Shown piece by piece: positions 1 to 12,357 of a stretch of DNA of 64,000 nucleotides. The translations under genes were made by a program, and so were the position numbers. Each line of letters opens with the position of its first letter. Positions within the stretch are counted from its first letter, which is position 1. The DNA comes from Reticulascus tulasneorum (Eukaryota > Ascomycota > Sordariomycetes > Glomerellales > Reticulascaceae), in assembly GCA_001557505.1 (NCBI GenBank), contig LSAX01000012.1, positions 744,001 through 808,000 on the forward strand, given 5' to 3'. The notes below the pieces were generated by a model. The model made no database searches and had not been told where the DNA came from. It saw only the letters and a program-made list of their open reading frames with translations.

Positions 1-1966
1 GGAGTGCTTCTTGCCAACGCAGCTGCTCGATAATCTAACCGGACGCTTCGCTGTGGCAGGCACGTGACTGCCAGTGGAATGTTCTACCAGTGCGCCACAC
101 TTCCACGTAAGATCTATAAACGCATAATAAAATAACCGCGATAAAGGCTTCATCGTTTATTACAATGCTTGGCACCCAATGATATACCTTCTACTTTTCG
201 TCCAGATAAATCTGGCAAGCAGGTTTCTTTATATTCTATGTCTTCAAACCCTGAGACCATATTTGAAGCTAATCAGAGCTTTATACCGAGGCTCCAAATT
301 CCGGGAACAGGTCGATAGTCATAATAGAGCAGCGGGTAGTAGCTATCGCAGCTTTGGATGCTCTGAGCTGGGTGATCGACAGCATAGCCAAATTGCAGTC
401 TTATCTGACAGCAAATCGAACACTTCTGGAGAAATAGCCAAATAACAATAAGCAGCTGATTCTACTTCGTAACTCGATATATTAACGTGGTGGAGATTTA
501 TGACCTCCAAACTATGAAGTCATTTCGGCACACAGGGATTTTCGGCACGTAGGGATGGACGTTACTGTTCTTGGTAAATTTACGACCTAATTCCTTTTCT
601 GCTTAATTCTAGTATATGGTCAAGCCTTTTAGATTTTTGTCACATAATTTGTCCAATTGTTAGCGGCGTTCTCCTTGAGGTTTGCCAGCGTGTTGGTAGG
701 GACCATCGGAAGCCAATTTCGATCCCTTGCACTAATTAGGTGGGCAAAGTGGGGTATCAGTAACTTGTCCATGCTGATGAGGCTGACCAGCGAGCTGTTG
801 AGCGTCATAAAGCCATCGCGTGCTCCGCCCAACAATTGGTGGCGTGACCAGAATCGTCGCAAAAATGCAGCCATGCTTATTCAACTGCGCATCTTGCATC
901 GAAAGATACTGGAATCAGGTCCGGATAGACTAGGAAACGAGCTATCGGGTTCATAATGTGTGCGATCCCGACCCTCAATGGGATACGGGATATCGAGGAA
1001 CTCTGGCAGACGCCATGATACTATGTGTGGGCAGGGGCAACGAGAACCACGAGCCACAACATCGGATATTACGACCATTCATACGCAATGTTGGTGGCGG
1101 ATCTGCTGGAAAGGAGGGTCAGAGTCCTCAAGCCTTGCATCAGTGTTTAGTTGCCAAGGGGGGCAGGCTGCACTTCTACATAAGGAGGGCTACATCCGCC
1201 CTCAGACAGATAGCTGAAACCCAAGCAATCAAGCTCTTTGACCCATTTTACCAGGAACAGGCCTTGGAAAGAGGGACCTGAGGGCTCTGAGGTGTCCCGG
1301 CGTGCGTCATCGTTGATCGTACGTGGAGTGTAGCCAATGTCGGACCAAATTTCACAGACCCGATCAAGGTAGTTCCCTTTGAGGGCTCATGATACTTTGT
1401 CGTGGACCATTTTAGAGTCTCGGCATCATTGTTCTTCGATAGTGTGGAGGACATTCAACTACTCACGTTCGGCGGTGAACAAAATGCTGGAGTCGCATCA
1501 GCGACCTCATAACGACTACAGCTGGAACTGCTCTCACACAAGAGCATATCATGCGACACACAAAGGTCAAAGTAAGTGCGGCCGGCGGGGAATGTTGACG
1601 AGCGACTTATGTACATTGCCGACAGGTAGGTAAGTACACTGCAGGCCTCATCAACATTCGTCTATCTGATTTTGCCATTATGTAGCACCGCGCAGGCTTG
1701 GCTCCTAATATGAACATCGATGAGATCCCAACTCTGCATCACCAAAGCAGCCAGAGGCTTATGGCACTCATAGGCTGGGGCGCATCCGCGATTTGCAATG
1801 CTCGCTCCACACCTTCCTTTCTTGAGCCCTGTCTCTGACCCGGTTCAAGAGCATTTGCTGTGCCACTTCAACTCGCGATTCTCTTTCGCGCCACCACCGC
1901 ATTGAGCCTATGTGATGTTTTCCAAGCTCCTATATGAAAGCAGTCCTCTTGCACCGACTGGTCGGT
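1..1966. other. Region with no supported gene
   Basis: Open frames here are short, lack convincing ATG starts and match no family I recognise. On the minus strand, directly after the RecQ stop (about 1650-1966), one frame has a segment ending in a GAK-type triplet that loosely resembles the end of an HRDC domain, but it contains stops. This could be the decayed 3' end of the RecQ gene. That reading is inference and weak. Confidence 0.4.
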
Positions 1967-4900
1967 CTAACGGAAGTATTTGGAGACTATCACTTCCTCC
2001 TGATCTTCATCGCCACCAAAATCTCGCCCCTTTTCTTTGGAACTAATGGCTGGAGTGCTGCGGTTTCTGATCGTCTCCATCGTCGTGGAGTAGGAGAATG
2101 CGCTGACAGTTTTGGCGAAGCCACCTCGAGGACTTGGCAATGTTGCGAGATTGGACCGTTTGGCAGGCTCCGATCTGATGTCCTTCGTGAACTCCTTCCT
2201 TGTGGAGACCTTTTGAGTCTTCTTATTGTGATCTCTTCCTGGCATCACCATCTGCAGCTTACATTGGCCTGACATGAAGGCATGGGCTGCTCCACCGAGC
2301 TGGAAAGCAGTGTCAGCACAGTAAGGAAAAATGGTTCAAGAATCACTTACGATGTAGTATGTCACCGCCATGCCGTATTTCTCGTTCACTCTTTGATTCT
2401 CATCCAGCGCCCCCTCCGCGTTGAGGGCATATATGATCCGTTGCACTTCGTAGTTTTTCAGGTTCTTAGCAATGCCGAAATGCTCGAAATTACAGAATTG
2501 CTTAGCCCGCTTTCCCATCAAGGCATCAACAATTTGACCAAGAGGAAGCTGCTTGGCCCTCCGAACTGTTTCGATCGCCGCCTTAGCATAGTTTGTCAGG
2601 TCCTGAAGCTCGAAATCCTCATTGATTCGACCAGACCGGCAGTTGTCGCATCCATTGTTGCAGAGTTGTTGCTCAAAATGCTCTCCGAAGTAGCGTAGAA
2701 CTTCCACTCGTCGGCAGATGTTACGATTCTCACAAAAGGCAACGACTCGGTTGAGCATATCCAATTGTCGCTCAATCTGCTGGGGGCTGCTTGTGCCATC
2801 CTTCACCCCTTCTCTGATCATCCTTCGGAGGCTCTGAACGTCGCCATAATTGAAGTAGAGAAGGCAGTCAGATGGATCGCCATCTCTCCCAGCTCTACCC
2901 GTCTCTTGGTAGTATCCCTCGAGACTCTTCGGGAGGTGTTGATGGATAACGAAACGAACATTGGGCTTGTCAATTCCCATCCCAAAGGCTACTGTGGCAA
3001 CGACAACCTTGATTCTCCCTGCTTGCCAATCGTTCTGAACCTGGATCTTAAGTTCCGTTTCGATCGAAGCATGGTAATGATGAGCACTGATACCATAGTC
3101 CTTGCGGAGCTTCTCCGCAATTGATTCTGCGGACCTGCGTGACAATGTGTAGATGATTCCAGTCTGACCGTGGTACTTCTCCTTGATCGTCTCGGCTATT
3201 TTTTCAATGAGGTTGGACTCCTTCATTCTGACCTCGTAGTACAGGTTGCCCCTGTTAAAACTCTGAGAGAAGACCTCACAATTGTCCATACCCAAGTTAT
3301 GTTTGACATCAACAATGACATTTTCCGTTGCTGTGGCCGTCAGTGCCATCATCGGCACACCAGGAAACCGGCGCCGAACCTCGCCCAGCGCTTTGTAGTC
3401 TGGACGAAAGTCATGGCCCCATTGGCTTACACAGTGAGCCTCGTCAATGACAATGCGAGCGAACTTCTTCTTCTGGTAAAGCTTGGTGAGCCCATTGACG
3501 AAAGCCTGGCTCTTTCCGAGCATCTCTGGCGTAACGTAGAGCAACTGAACGAAAGTCTCCGGAGAATCATGCTCGAAGTGCGCCATGATCTGGCTGCGAG
3601 CTTCTGAACTCGCGTCACCACTGAACGCCAAAGCTCTAATGTTGCGAGCTTTCATGTGCTCCACCTGATCTTGCATCAAACTGAGAAGCGGAGATATGAC
3701 AACAGTGACACCTTGGGTATTCCCGCTATTGATTACTGCTGGGAGCTGGTAGCAGAGAGACTTGCCCCCTCCAGTTGGCATGAGAACGAAGGCATCTCTG
3801 CCAGCCAATGTAGCATTGATTGCTTCAAGTTGGTTGTGACGGAATCCCGACATTCCAAACCGGTCTTGGAGGGCCAGTTGGACATGACTGGACCAGGGAT
3901 GTTTCATCAGCTCGGGAGGAATCATGGATATGGGCTGTGATGATTGGGCTTGACTAGCGCTAGGACCTTGAGTAGAGTTTCCAGAGACCTCAGCCAGCAC
4001 TGCTGTCTCTTGGCGAGACTCCGATGCGGTTTGCTCAAGGCATTCGGCGGCGGCAAGCATCTCCGTGTCGTCACTGGAGCTCATATACCAATCAGACCCT
4101 TCAGCTGGCTCTAGAATCGGCGTAGTATGACCCTGCTTCTCTGCAGCTGGGGGTCGGTCATTCTGACAAGCGGGAATACCTTGGTCATCCTCAAGAACTG
4201 TAGGTGTGTTGCTTTGTTCTTGGTGAAAAGTATGCTCGATGCTGTGGGGCGGGCTGTCAGGGTTCCCCATCGAATCATTAGCGTCTGTGACAAAGTCGAA
4301 GCTATGAATGCCGGCTACCAAAAGCTTATCCAGCAACTCATGCTCTTGTAAGCGGATTGCATCATTGAGTTCTTCAACCCGAAGCTCATCTTCGTCTGTC
4401 TCAAGACCTTCGACAAATGCCTGATCCATGGTGGCAATAAGTTCCTCCTTGTCATTCTGCAAATCCACGAGTCTGTCATGCTGGGTCAAGACTGACTCCA
4501 ACCCCCTCTTCTGTTGAAGAAGCCGGTCCCGGTCCATCTTCACCTGTTCCCTGTGATCTTTGGGGCCGCCATCACGAAGACTTTTGTTGTACTCGTGCCT
4601 CTTGTTTTGGAACTCCTGAAGTACAAGGGCAAGCTTTCGCTCAACAACACCGGGATTCTCAAGAAATAGGCCAAGAGCATTCTTGTCGCGTTTCCCCTCT
4701 GAGCTTCGGGAGTCGCCCAACTCAGTTTGGCTGAGGCAGGAAAGGCGAGTTTGACTTGTATTCGGGATATGCGGGTGATTGAGATGAGGGAGCTCGGCTC
4801 CTTGACAGTTTTGTTGCGTAGAATGCCGCCTGAGCTCTGGTGGGACTGGCGTCGTTGGGTTTGCGCGGCAGTCCTTCCGCCTCGGACTAGAGATTCCAGC

Positions 4901-5572
4901 AGGCAACGTCGAGTCTTGTTGCGTTGGAAAAGTGGTGGTATCATGAACGGCTAAATCCAACCCCACATCTCCCCGCTGGTGCTTCCGAGCTGGGCTGCTG
5001 GGAGATCCCCTATCGGAGTGTACCTTGAAGCCACTAGAGGTGGACTCAATCTTCCGCTTCCGAGCTAGTGAAACGTGAGGTTGTGCAGCCCTCCATCGAC
5101 CTGAGCTGCTCCTTCGGTTCTCGGTATCTGGCAGTGAGCTACCAGGAATCCGTCTCTCGGCCACGCCAATCTCCTCTGCAAACGTCGAGTATTTGGCCAA
5201 TGGACTTTTTGCAGCCAGGGTCCGAGATTCACTGGGTACAAACGAAGCCTTCAGTTTCTGACAAGACATCAACGGCGACCTGCTTGTCGAATCTGGTTGT
5301 GACGGATTGGCGACCTTGGCAGTATTGGTGATATCCGAGAGGCAGCTGGTGTCCGTGTCTCGCATCTGATGCTCTTTCTCGAACGCAACAGGCTTCGTGG
5401 TTTTCTTATTCTCCTCCTCCCTTCTTGGTCTCGATGAAGGGTGTGATCGCGACTCGTCATCAACCGGCAGGAGCATTGGATTGTGCTCTGAAAGCATGAG
5501 TCGGATGTCATCATCATCCATCAACTCGTCGATCTCAGCCCACAGATTGTCTGGTTCCTCCGTGTACGCCAT
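1967..5572 (-). CDS. RecQ-family ATP-dependent DNA helicase (Sgs1/QDE3/BLM type), two visible exons
   Basis: 3'-5' DNA helicase of the RecQ family, expected in the nucleus to resolve recombination and replication intermediates. Exon 1 ends at 2351. A 51-bp intron (2300-2350) with GTAAGT donor and CAG acceptor joins in frame to exon 2 (2299-1967). The core shows Walker A MPTGGGKS, the DEAH box (VIDEAHCVSQWGHDFRPDY), motif III ALTATAT and motif VI YYQETGRAGRDG. A four-cysteine zinc-binding segment (CRR...CNNGCDNC) and an RQC winged helix ending at the exon junction follow. The N-terminal 500 or so residues are acidic and low in complexity, as in Sgs1. The frame stays open upstream to about 5797 without an ATG, so 5572 is the first in-frame ATG and an upstream exon is possible. 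After the RQC there is only a charged tail, and no HRDC domain is seen. Confidence 0.88.
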
Positions 5573-5799
5573 TGATTTCACGTGAGCAACAGCGAAAGAG
5601 GCTGTGCTAGGTTCTCGCTTCTGGCGGTCGCAGTCAGGGCCAATTTCCGGTTCTGCTGTGGCTTTGTCAACAGCTATGATCTTCTTGACGTCATTAGTGC
5701 GACACGCCTCGCATTCCCTCGATGCCAATAACCTCCGCGCTACCCGCAGCCGGCTGCCGTGAACGGGAGTCAATCTGATGACAGACGATGGTTGAATCG

Positions 5800-6590
5800 T
5801 GCGAGCAGATCAGGTCGCCAGCAGCAGTGGCAAGTCGCCGGCTCTGCACATCCAAAATGGAGATCGGAAAGGGGGGGTAGTCGGTGCGGCAGGACCGACA
5901 TAGCCTGTCGACAAAGCTATTCCAGCAGAAGTGCGACGCGTTGCAGGCCTCAAGCTCTTATAATCAAAAATCCACATTAGAACGCCGTGTCCAATAAATC
6001 ATTGCAAGTTTCTATTGCATCACTCACAAGGTTGGAGACCTGCCGGCACAGCGAAAAGCGATAACTTGTTTGAACGCGTTTGGGTTTTTTCGTGGAATCC
6101 CGCGCGGTCAGGTGACAGGACAGGTAGCTTAGGTGGCGGCGGCACCGAAAGTACGCGTTGTCATGTGAACGAGACTGGAGACTCGTTTCGTTTATTTCCC
6201 CACTAATTTGGCACAGACTGCCGTAGCCAACGTCGAAATAAGATTCGGTTCAACTTTTGGTCCCGTTCGCTGTCCCCGGACACGAGATGATTAGCGCGAA
6301 CACCCATCAAAAACACATGATCGGGGTTTTGGAATCTCACGTCCACCAAAAGAAGTACGTATTCGTATTTTGCTCTGGATTGAATGCGAGGGGGGTTTGG
6401 CGATTCTGTCGACCCCTACCGCTTGCCACATTTACAAAACTCGTGACTGGCTGTCGCAGCACCCAACCCCACCACAGGTGAGCAAAGAAAAACAAATGCA
6501 CAATGTGGTCGAGATCCATCATAGTCATTCTGGCACTGGTTTAATAAACACCAGGGCTTCTACTCTCTTCGCTACAGCAGCATTTCGGTG
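5800..6590. promoter_or_regulatory. Upstream region of the RecQ gene; possible divergent promoter
   Basis: About 0.8 kb between RecQ (reading left) and the decayed locus on the right. A minus-strand segment around 5830-5900 codes for a proline/threonine-rich stretch and might be part of an upstream RecQ exon. No other gene is supported. Confidence 0.3.
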
Positions 6591-6598
6591 ATTGATTA

Positions 6599-7395
6599 GT
6601 GCCCTGTCTGCGTTCGCCATCAAGGCTTGGATCTTTGACGTCGCGGCCACGTCTGACATTGACCACCTCCAGTCCAGGATCTCTTCTGGGAGAGCAGCTC
6701 GCCGCCATCGCAGACCCACGCGCTAATCTCTTCAGACTTTCCACTCCCGTCTCCAAAACGCCAACAGCTCCAAGATTCGCAGAGCGCACCCCGATTTTGA
6801 AACGTCTGCGTCGCAGGCAACCTTCGACTGTCATAAATCCGAACGGTTCCCCCGATAGAATGTCTTCTCGAGAACACAATAGTCAGGACGATGTGGTGGC
6901 CTGATGATCATCGAGAGGAAACCCTCGCGTTCGGCTTCGTACAACATCGATTATGCAGACAAATAGAACGTGCAACATAATGATGGCCTAGATACACTTG
7001 CAGATGATGAGCCTACGTCGAAGGGCAAGACTTCGACCGCCCTAAAACAATCCATTCGACAACAAAGCCAGCGAGCAATAGCCAAGCCTTCAACCTCAAC
7101 CTCATTCTTGGTTGGCAGCCCTACTCGGCATCAGCCGATCGCAGTTGATAGCCAATCCAGATTGGCGGCCAGCTCTCGGCGCATACTCCACCCACATTCA
7201 GCGTTGTCTGCTTCGTTGGCAAGATATCAAAGACTTTCTGCGCCGGGTAATGGGCAGGAACCGAACTGTGGCCGAGAATTTCCAGATAGTTTGGACGTGG
7301 CATTCGTCTTTGCTCGTCGCCGACATGGTCCTGTTCTCGCTTCTTGCCGCGTCTGTCGCCATGCGTTATGTGAGTTGTTAACTGTCGCCTCCTGA
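6599..7395 (+). pseudogene. Decayed unknown gene, frames broken
   Basis: Three overlapping plus-strand frames look like coding remnants. The first (6599-6904) is rich in Ser/Pro/Arg, with segments such as TPILKRLRRR. The second begins near 6915 with KPSRSASYNIDYADK, is cut by a TAG at about 6964-6966, then continues with DEPTSKGKT. The third (7112-7381) codes for a C-terminal segment with a hydrophobic stretch (LLVADMVLFSLLAASVAM) that could be a membrane helix. No intact ATG-to-stop gene joins them with good splice sites. I do not recognise the family. A multi-exon gene with introns I could not resolve is the alternative. Confidence 0.35.
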
Positions 7396-7734
7396 AGCAA
7401 TACCGTATAATCACGAAGCCCCAGCGGCCCTGAACATTACGCGGTCAGCGACAATTGAGTTATGGATAGTCAATCTTGGTGCCTCTTCCTACTGTCCATG
7501 GTCGTCATCAAGTAAGACGTCAGTGTGTTTAAGCTTTCGTGCGAAGATGAAAAGGCCATACTCAAGTCCTTGGAACTGCTGGCGGATGTTCCCTCTGTCG
7601 CGTTTAGTTTTGATAGCATCTTGATCCATATGGAGAAGTAGTGTGACCCTGGTATGTTTGTGAGACCGTGGTTCACGTTAGGCCGATGGGTTTGCAAATG
7701 CGGTCATCAGTCCGAATCACACGGATGTAGATGA

Positions 7735-8299
7735 TATGTTGCGGAAGGATCTGGGTGGTACTAGGTACAACCACAACAAAGACTTCCTCTGACAGCCTTT
7801 TAAGTATCATTATCTAGGATCCGATCGTGCTCGGATGGAGTCAGTTGGGGAGCCTAATCAAAAGATTTACAATCCTGCCTTGGGATGTCGCAGAATTACA
7901 AGAGGTGAGCGAGAGGGAATATTACGGGCCATGGAGGTTTAAGAGATTGAACGCGGTGATTGCTATGAGCCGTGTGATTGCTATGAGCCGTGTGGTCACT
8001 CCATCTCATTATATCGCTTGCCACATTTTTTAGCTGCACAGAAATCGCACATGACAATTCAATTGGCGGCCACGGGGCCACGTGATGGCAATGCCACCGC
8101 CACGAAGATGGCGGCGACCCGACATGTGTGACATTTGGGCTATGCTGCCAGCCTTACATTCTTCGGTCACAGCTTCCAGCCATCGTCATGATTCTTCTAC
8201 CTCCTTCGACCTGCCCTCCCGCTATTGACGTCGAGCTCGATAGCGACCGTATTTAGTGATTTCCGCCTAACCTCGGGCGGTGACAAGCTTCGCCTAACG
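7735..8299 (+). promoter_or_regulatory. NLR1 upstream block, duplicated upstream of NLR5
   Basis: This 5' flank aligns by eye with 56455-56934 upstream of NLR5. Landmarks run in the same order: the ggatctg/agatctg start, the gatcgtgctcgga run near 7820, CACGTG at 8079-8084, and tatgctgccagcctt within 8138-8160. The landmark ends at the paralogous start codon. The core tgctgccagccttgc also occurs upstream of NLR2 at 24671-24685. An 18-bp unit is duplicated head to tail at 7956-7973 and 7974-7991 and is not seen in the NLR5 copy. Confidence 0.6.
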
Positions 8300-11200
8300 A
8301 TGCGGCTCCTTGAATACAACAACGTCAAATTTAGCCTGACAAAGGATCTTGTCCACGATGTTCCCAAGTATGCCATACTGTCGCACACATGGGGGCCCGA
8401 CAACGAAGAGGTCACTTTCAAAGACCTAATTGACGGCACCGGGGAGGATAAGACTGGCTACAAGAAGCTCAGATTTTGCGCAGAACAAGCAAGCCGGGAC
8501 CGCCTGCAATACTTCTGGGTGGACACTTGCTGCATCGACAAAACAAATAATAACGAGCTTTCTACGGCCATCAATTCCATGTTCCGCTGGTACAAAAATG
8601 CCGCTCGATGCTACGTATACATGTCGGACGTCCCAGATTTAGCTGACGAGACCAACGAGCCCTCTACGTGGGAGCCGGCATTTCGGGCGAGTAAATGGTT
8701 TACTCGAGGCTGGACGCTTCAAGAGCTTATAGCGCCAGCATCAGTCGAGTTCTTTGCGAGGGATGGCCGCCGGCTTGGCGACAAAAGATCCCTCGAGAGA
8801 GAGATCCATGAAATAACAGGGATTGCCATTTTAGCACTTCGTGGAGGCAGCCTCTCCGAGTTTGACAGGGAGGAGCGGTTTAGATGGGCCGAGAAACGGC
8901 AAACCACCCACGAAGAAGATTGGGCATACTGTCTACTAGGCATTTTCGGAATTTTCATGCCACTTATATACGGCGAAGGGAAGACACACGCCGTGCGCCG
9001 GCTTAAAAAAGTGATTGATGAAGCGATGTATGGCGACGATATGATCCGTCGAGATGGTATATCATCTACACATCCTCTCATGCTATGCTAAGCTAATTCT
9101 TTCAAAGCTTCAAATTTCACCGGCCCATGGTGTATGTAGACACTTTGAATCCATTATCCTTTAACTAACCAATACTCGCGGTATGTAGTTCTCGTGCCGT
9201 ACCCAAAAAATGAATGTTTTGTCGGCCGAGTCGCTATCCTCGAGAGACTACAACAACAACCTCTCGGGTCCGCTTCACAAGTAAGAGTCTCACTCTACGG
9301 CCTCGGTGGCATCGGGTAAGTTGACTCGGTCACGGATCGCCCTCGTTGCTGACCCCGTTTAGGAAAACCCAGATAGCCCTGGAATATGCATATTGGCTTC
9401 ATGAGAAGTATCCGGACGCATCGGTCTTTTGGATTCATGCCAGCAACGCACAGCGGTTCCGCCAAGCATACACGTCTATCGCACAGGAATGCCATATCCC
9501 CGGCCACGACGACCCGAAGGTAAATGTGCTGGCGCTGGTAAAGGCGTGGTTAGAACGAAAGGGCCACGGCCGGTGGCTTATGGTCATTGACAATGCAGAC
9601 GACACGCAACTCTTTTTCGGCCGGCCTGACGAGCTTGAATGCAGTGACGTGGCCAACCACGAGGATAATATGGGACGCTACATCCCGGAATGCTCTCACG
9701 GATCAATTCTCGTCACGACCAGAAACAAGCAGGCGGGTTCAAGGCTTGCGAAGGGAAAGCCTCTCGTCGAAGTCGATAAGATGGATGATGACGAGTCAGA
9801 CCAACTGCTTCGTTCGAAGCTTGGTGGGAACCTCGCCAATAACGAGTTGTCGACGCTATCTTTGCGGCTGGAGTACCTTCCGCTGGCGCTCGTCCAGGCA
9901 GCCGCTTTTATCCAAGAAAACACCATGACAGTCGGAGGATATCTTCAACTCCTGGACAACAGCGACCAGGACCTTCTAGATCTACTGAGTAAAGACTTCG
10001 AGACGGACGGGAGAGACTTAGAGATTCCTCGTGCTGTCTCAAAGACGTGGGTTCTCTCGTTCGACCAGATTCAACGGCAGAACCCCTTCGCAGGCGAACT
10101 TCTCTCACTAATGAGCCTTTTCCACTGGCAAGCCATCCCGCCGAAATTCTTAGCCGACTACAGCGAACGACAACCAGATTACGAAGCATGTGGACCAGTG
10201 GGGCTCCAAATAGCCCTGGGCGTGCTCAAGGCATTTTCGTTCGTCACAGTGGGGAAGGACCAAAGCCTAGACCTCCATCGGCTGGTGCAGCTGGCGACTC
10301 GAAGGTGGCTCATTATGAAGGACGCTATGAGTCGCTTCGCAGACCAGGCGCTCTTTGTGGTATCCGATGCATACCCATTCGGCAGCCATGAGAACTGGAC
10401 TTTATGCAGTGCATACCTTCCACATGTATATGCGGTGCTGCAGATGGATGGCACTGGGTCGAAGGACGAAAGGGCCGCGAAGGCGACCCTTCTTCACTCT
10501 ACTGCCGGGTATTTCCACTATCAGGGACAGTGGAAGGACGCCGAGAGACATCAGCTAGAAGCTGTAAAACTACGAAGAGGGACACTGGGAGAGGAGCATC
10601 CCTCGACGCTGACTAGCATGGGAAACCTGGCGTCGACGTACTGGAATCAAGGCCGATGGAAGGAGGCCGAGTCGCTAGGGCTGCGAGTGATGGAGATAAG
10701 TGTGAGGGTCTTAGGAGACGAGCATCCCGAGACGCTGACTAGCATGGCAAACCTGGCGTCGACGTACTGGAATCAAGGCCGATGGAAGGAGGCCGAGTTG
10801 CTAGGGCTGCGAGTGATGGAGATAAGTGTGAGGGTCTTAGGAGACGAGCATCCCTCGACGCTGACTAGCATGGGAAACCTGGCGTCGACGTACTGGAATC
10901 AAGGCCGATGGAAGGAGGCCGAGTCGCTAGGGCTGCGAGTGATGGAGATAAGTGTGAGGGTCTTAGGAGACGAGCATCCCGAGACGCTGACTAGCATGGC
11001 AAACCTGGCGTTGACGTACTGGAATCAAGGCCGATGGAAGGAGGCCGAGTCGCTAGGGCTGCGAGTGATGGAGATAAGAAAGAGGGTCTTAGGAGACGAG
11101 CATCCTGAGACGCTGACTAGCATGGCAAACCTAGCGTCGACGTACTGGAATCAAGGCCGATGGAAGGAGGCCGAGTCGTTAGGGCTGCGAGTGATGGAGA

Positions 11201-12357
11201 TAAGTGAGAGGGTCTTAAGAGACGAGCATCCCGAGACGCTGACTAGCATGGCAAACCTGGCGTCGACGTACCGGAATCAAGGCCGATGGAAGGAGGCCGA
11301 GTCGCTAGAGCTGCGAGTGATGGAGATAAGAAAGAGGGTCTTAGGAGACGAGCATCCCGAGACGCTGACTAGCATGGCAAACCTGGCGTCGACGTACCGG
11401 AATCAAGGCCGATGGAAGGAGGCCGAGTCGCTAGTGCTGCGAGTGATGGAGATAAGTGTGAGGGTCTTAGGAGACGAGCATCCCGAGACGCTAACTAGCA
11501 TGGCAAACCTGGCGTCGACGTACTGGAATCAAGGCCGATGGAAGGAGGCCGAGTCGCTAGGGCTACGAGTGATGGAGATAAGAAAGAGGGTCTTAGGAGA
11601 CGAGCATCCCTCGACGCTGACTAGCATGGCAAACCTGGCGTTGACGTACTTGGATCAAGGCCGATGGAAGGAGGCCGAGTCGCTAGGGCTGCGAGTGATG
11701 GAGATAAGTGAGAGGGTCTTAGGAGACGAACATCCCGAGACGCTGACTAGCATGGCAAACCTGGCGTCGACGTACCGGACTCAAGGCCGATGGAACGAGG
11801 CAGAAGATTTACAAGCAAAAGAACTTAAGATCTGTGCGAGGGTCTTAGGAGATGAGCATCCCTCGACGCTGACTAGCATGGCAAACCTGGCGTCGACGTA
11901 CCAGAATCAAGGCCGATGGAAGGAGGCCGAGTCGCTAGAGCTGCGAGTGATAGAGATAAGTGTGAGGGTCTTAGGAGACGAGCATCCCGAGACGCTGACT
12001 AGCATGGCAAACCTGGCGTCGACGTACTGGAATCAAGGCCGATGGAAGGAGGCCGAGTCGCTAGAGCTGCGAGTGATGGAGATAAGAAAGAGGGTCTTAG
12101 GAGATGAGCATCCCGAGACTTTGACCATTATGTCCAGCCTCGCCTTCACTTGGCATCGTCAAGGCCGTTTTAGAGACGCTCTAGACTTGATGCAACGTTG
12201 CTTCCGCCTTCAGCAGCAAACACTTGGCTCAGATCATCCCGGTACAATATCCACACTCTCTGTCCTAGAGCAATGGGATCAAGCGAGCGAGAACCTACAC
12301 AGTACAAGCGCCCTGGATGATGCCCGGGCGTCTGGACAGCAGTGCGACGACTCATGA
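8300..12357 (+). CDS. NLR1: HET/NB-ARC/TPR STAND receptor (about 1300 aa)
   Basis: Predicted fungal NOD-like receptor: ligand binding by the repeats should drive NB-ARC oligomerisation and HET-triggered incompatibility or death. Exons by eye: 8300-9056, 9108-9131, 9189-9315, 9363-12357 (1301 codons with stop). The start is the usual MRLL of HET proteins. HET domain about residues 24-175 (YAILSHTWG, WVDTCCIDK, FTRGWTLQEL). NB-ARC from residue 297: P-loop GLGGIGKT split by intron 3, kinase-2 RWLMVIDNADD, RNBS-B GSILVTTRNK, GLPL-like LEYLPLALVQAA. TPR array from about residue 710: 12 near-identical 42-residue units plus one divergent unit. Exon 2 is only 24 bp; skipping it also keeps the frame, but NLR5 has matching residues there, so it is probably included. 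No damage seen; likely functional. Confidence 0.88.
10591..12102 (+). repeat. Twelve exact-period 126-bp TPR repeats in NLR1
   Basis: Twelve units of 126 bp without indels. Each codes for a 42-residue kinesin-light-chain-like TPR of the form DEHPETLTSMANLASTYW followed by NQGRWKEAESLGLRVMEIS. Differences concentrate at a few codons: E/S after HP, S/L in LAST, W/R/L/Q after TY, G/E/V/Q before LRV, and SV/RK/SE before RVLG. Unit 10 is the outlier, with NEAEDLQAKELKICA. A thirteenth divergent unit follows. Confidence 0.95.

Noticed and set aside
2282..5585. Many plus-strand frames opposite the RecQ gene
   Set aside because: RecQ motifs on the minus strand explain the coding potential; the opposite frames have no domains.
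6541..6879. Minus-strand frame of 112 codons in the decayed unknown locus
   Set aside because: Its composition mirrors the plus-strand Ser/Pro-rich frame, and it has no recognisable domain or splice sites.
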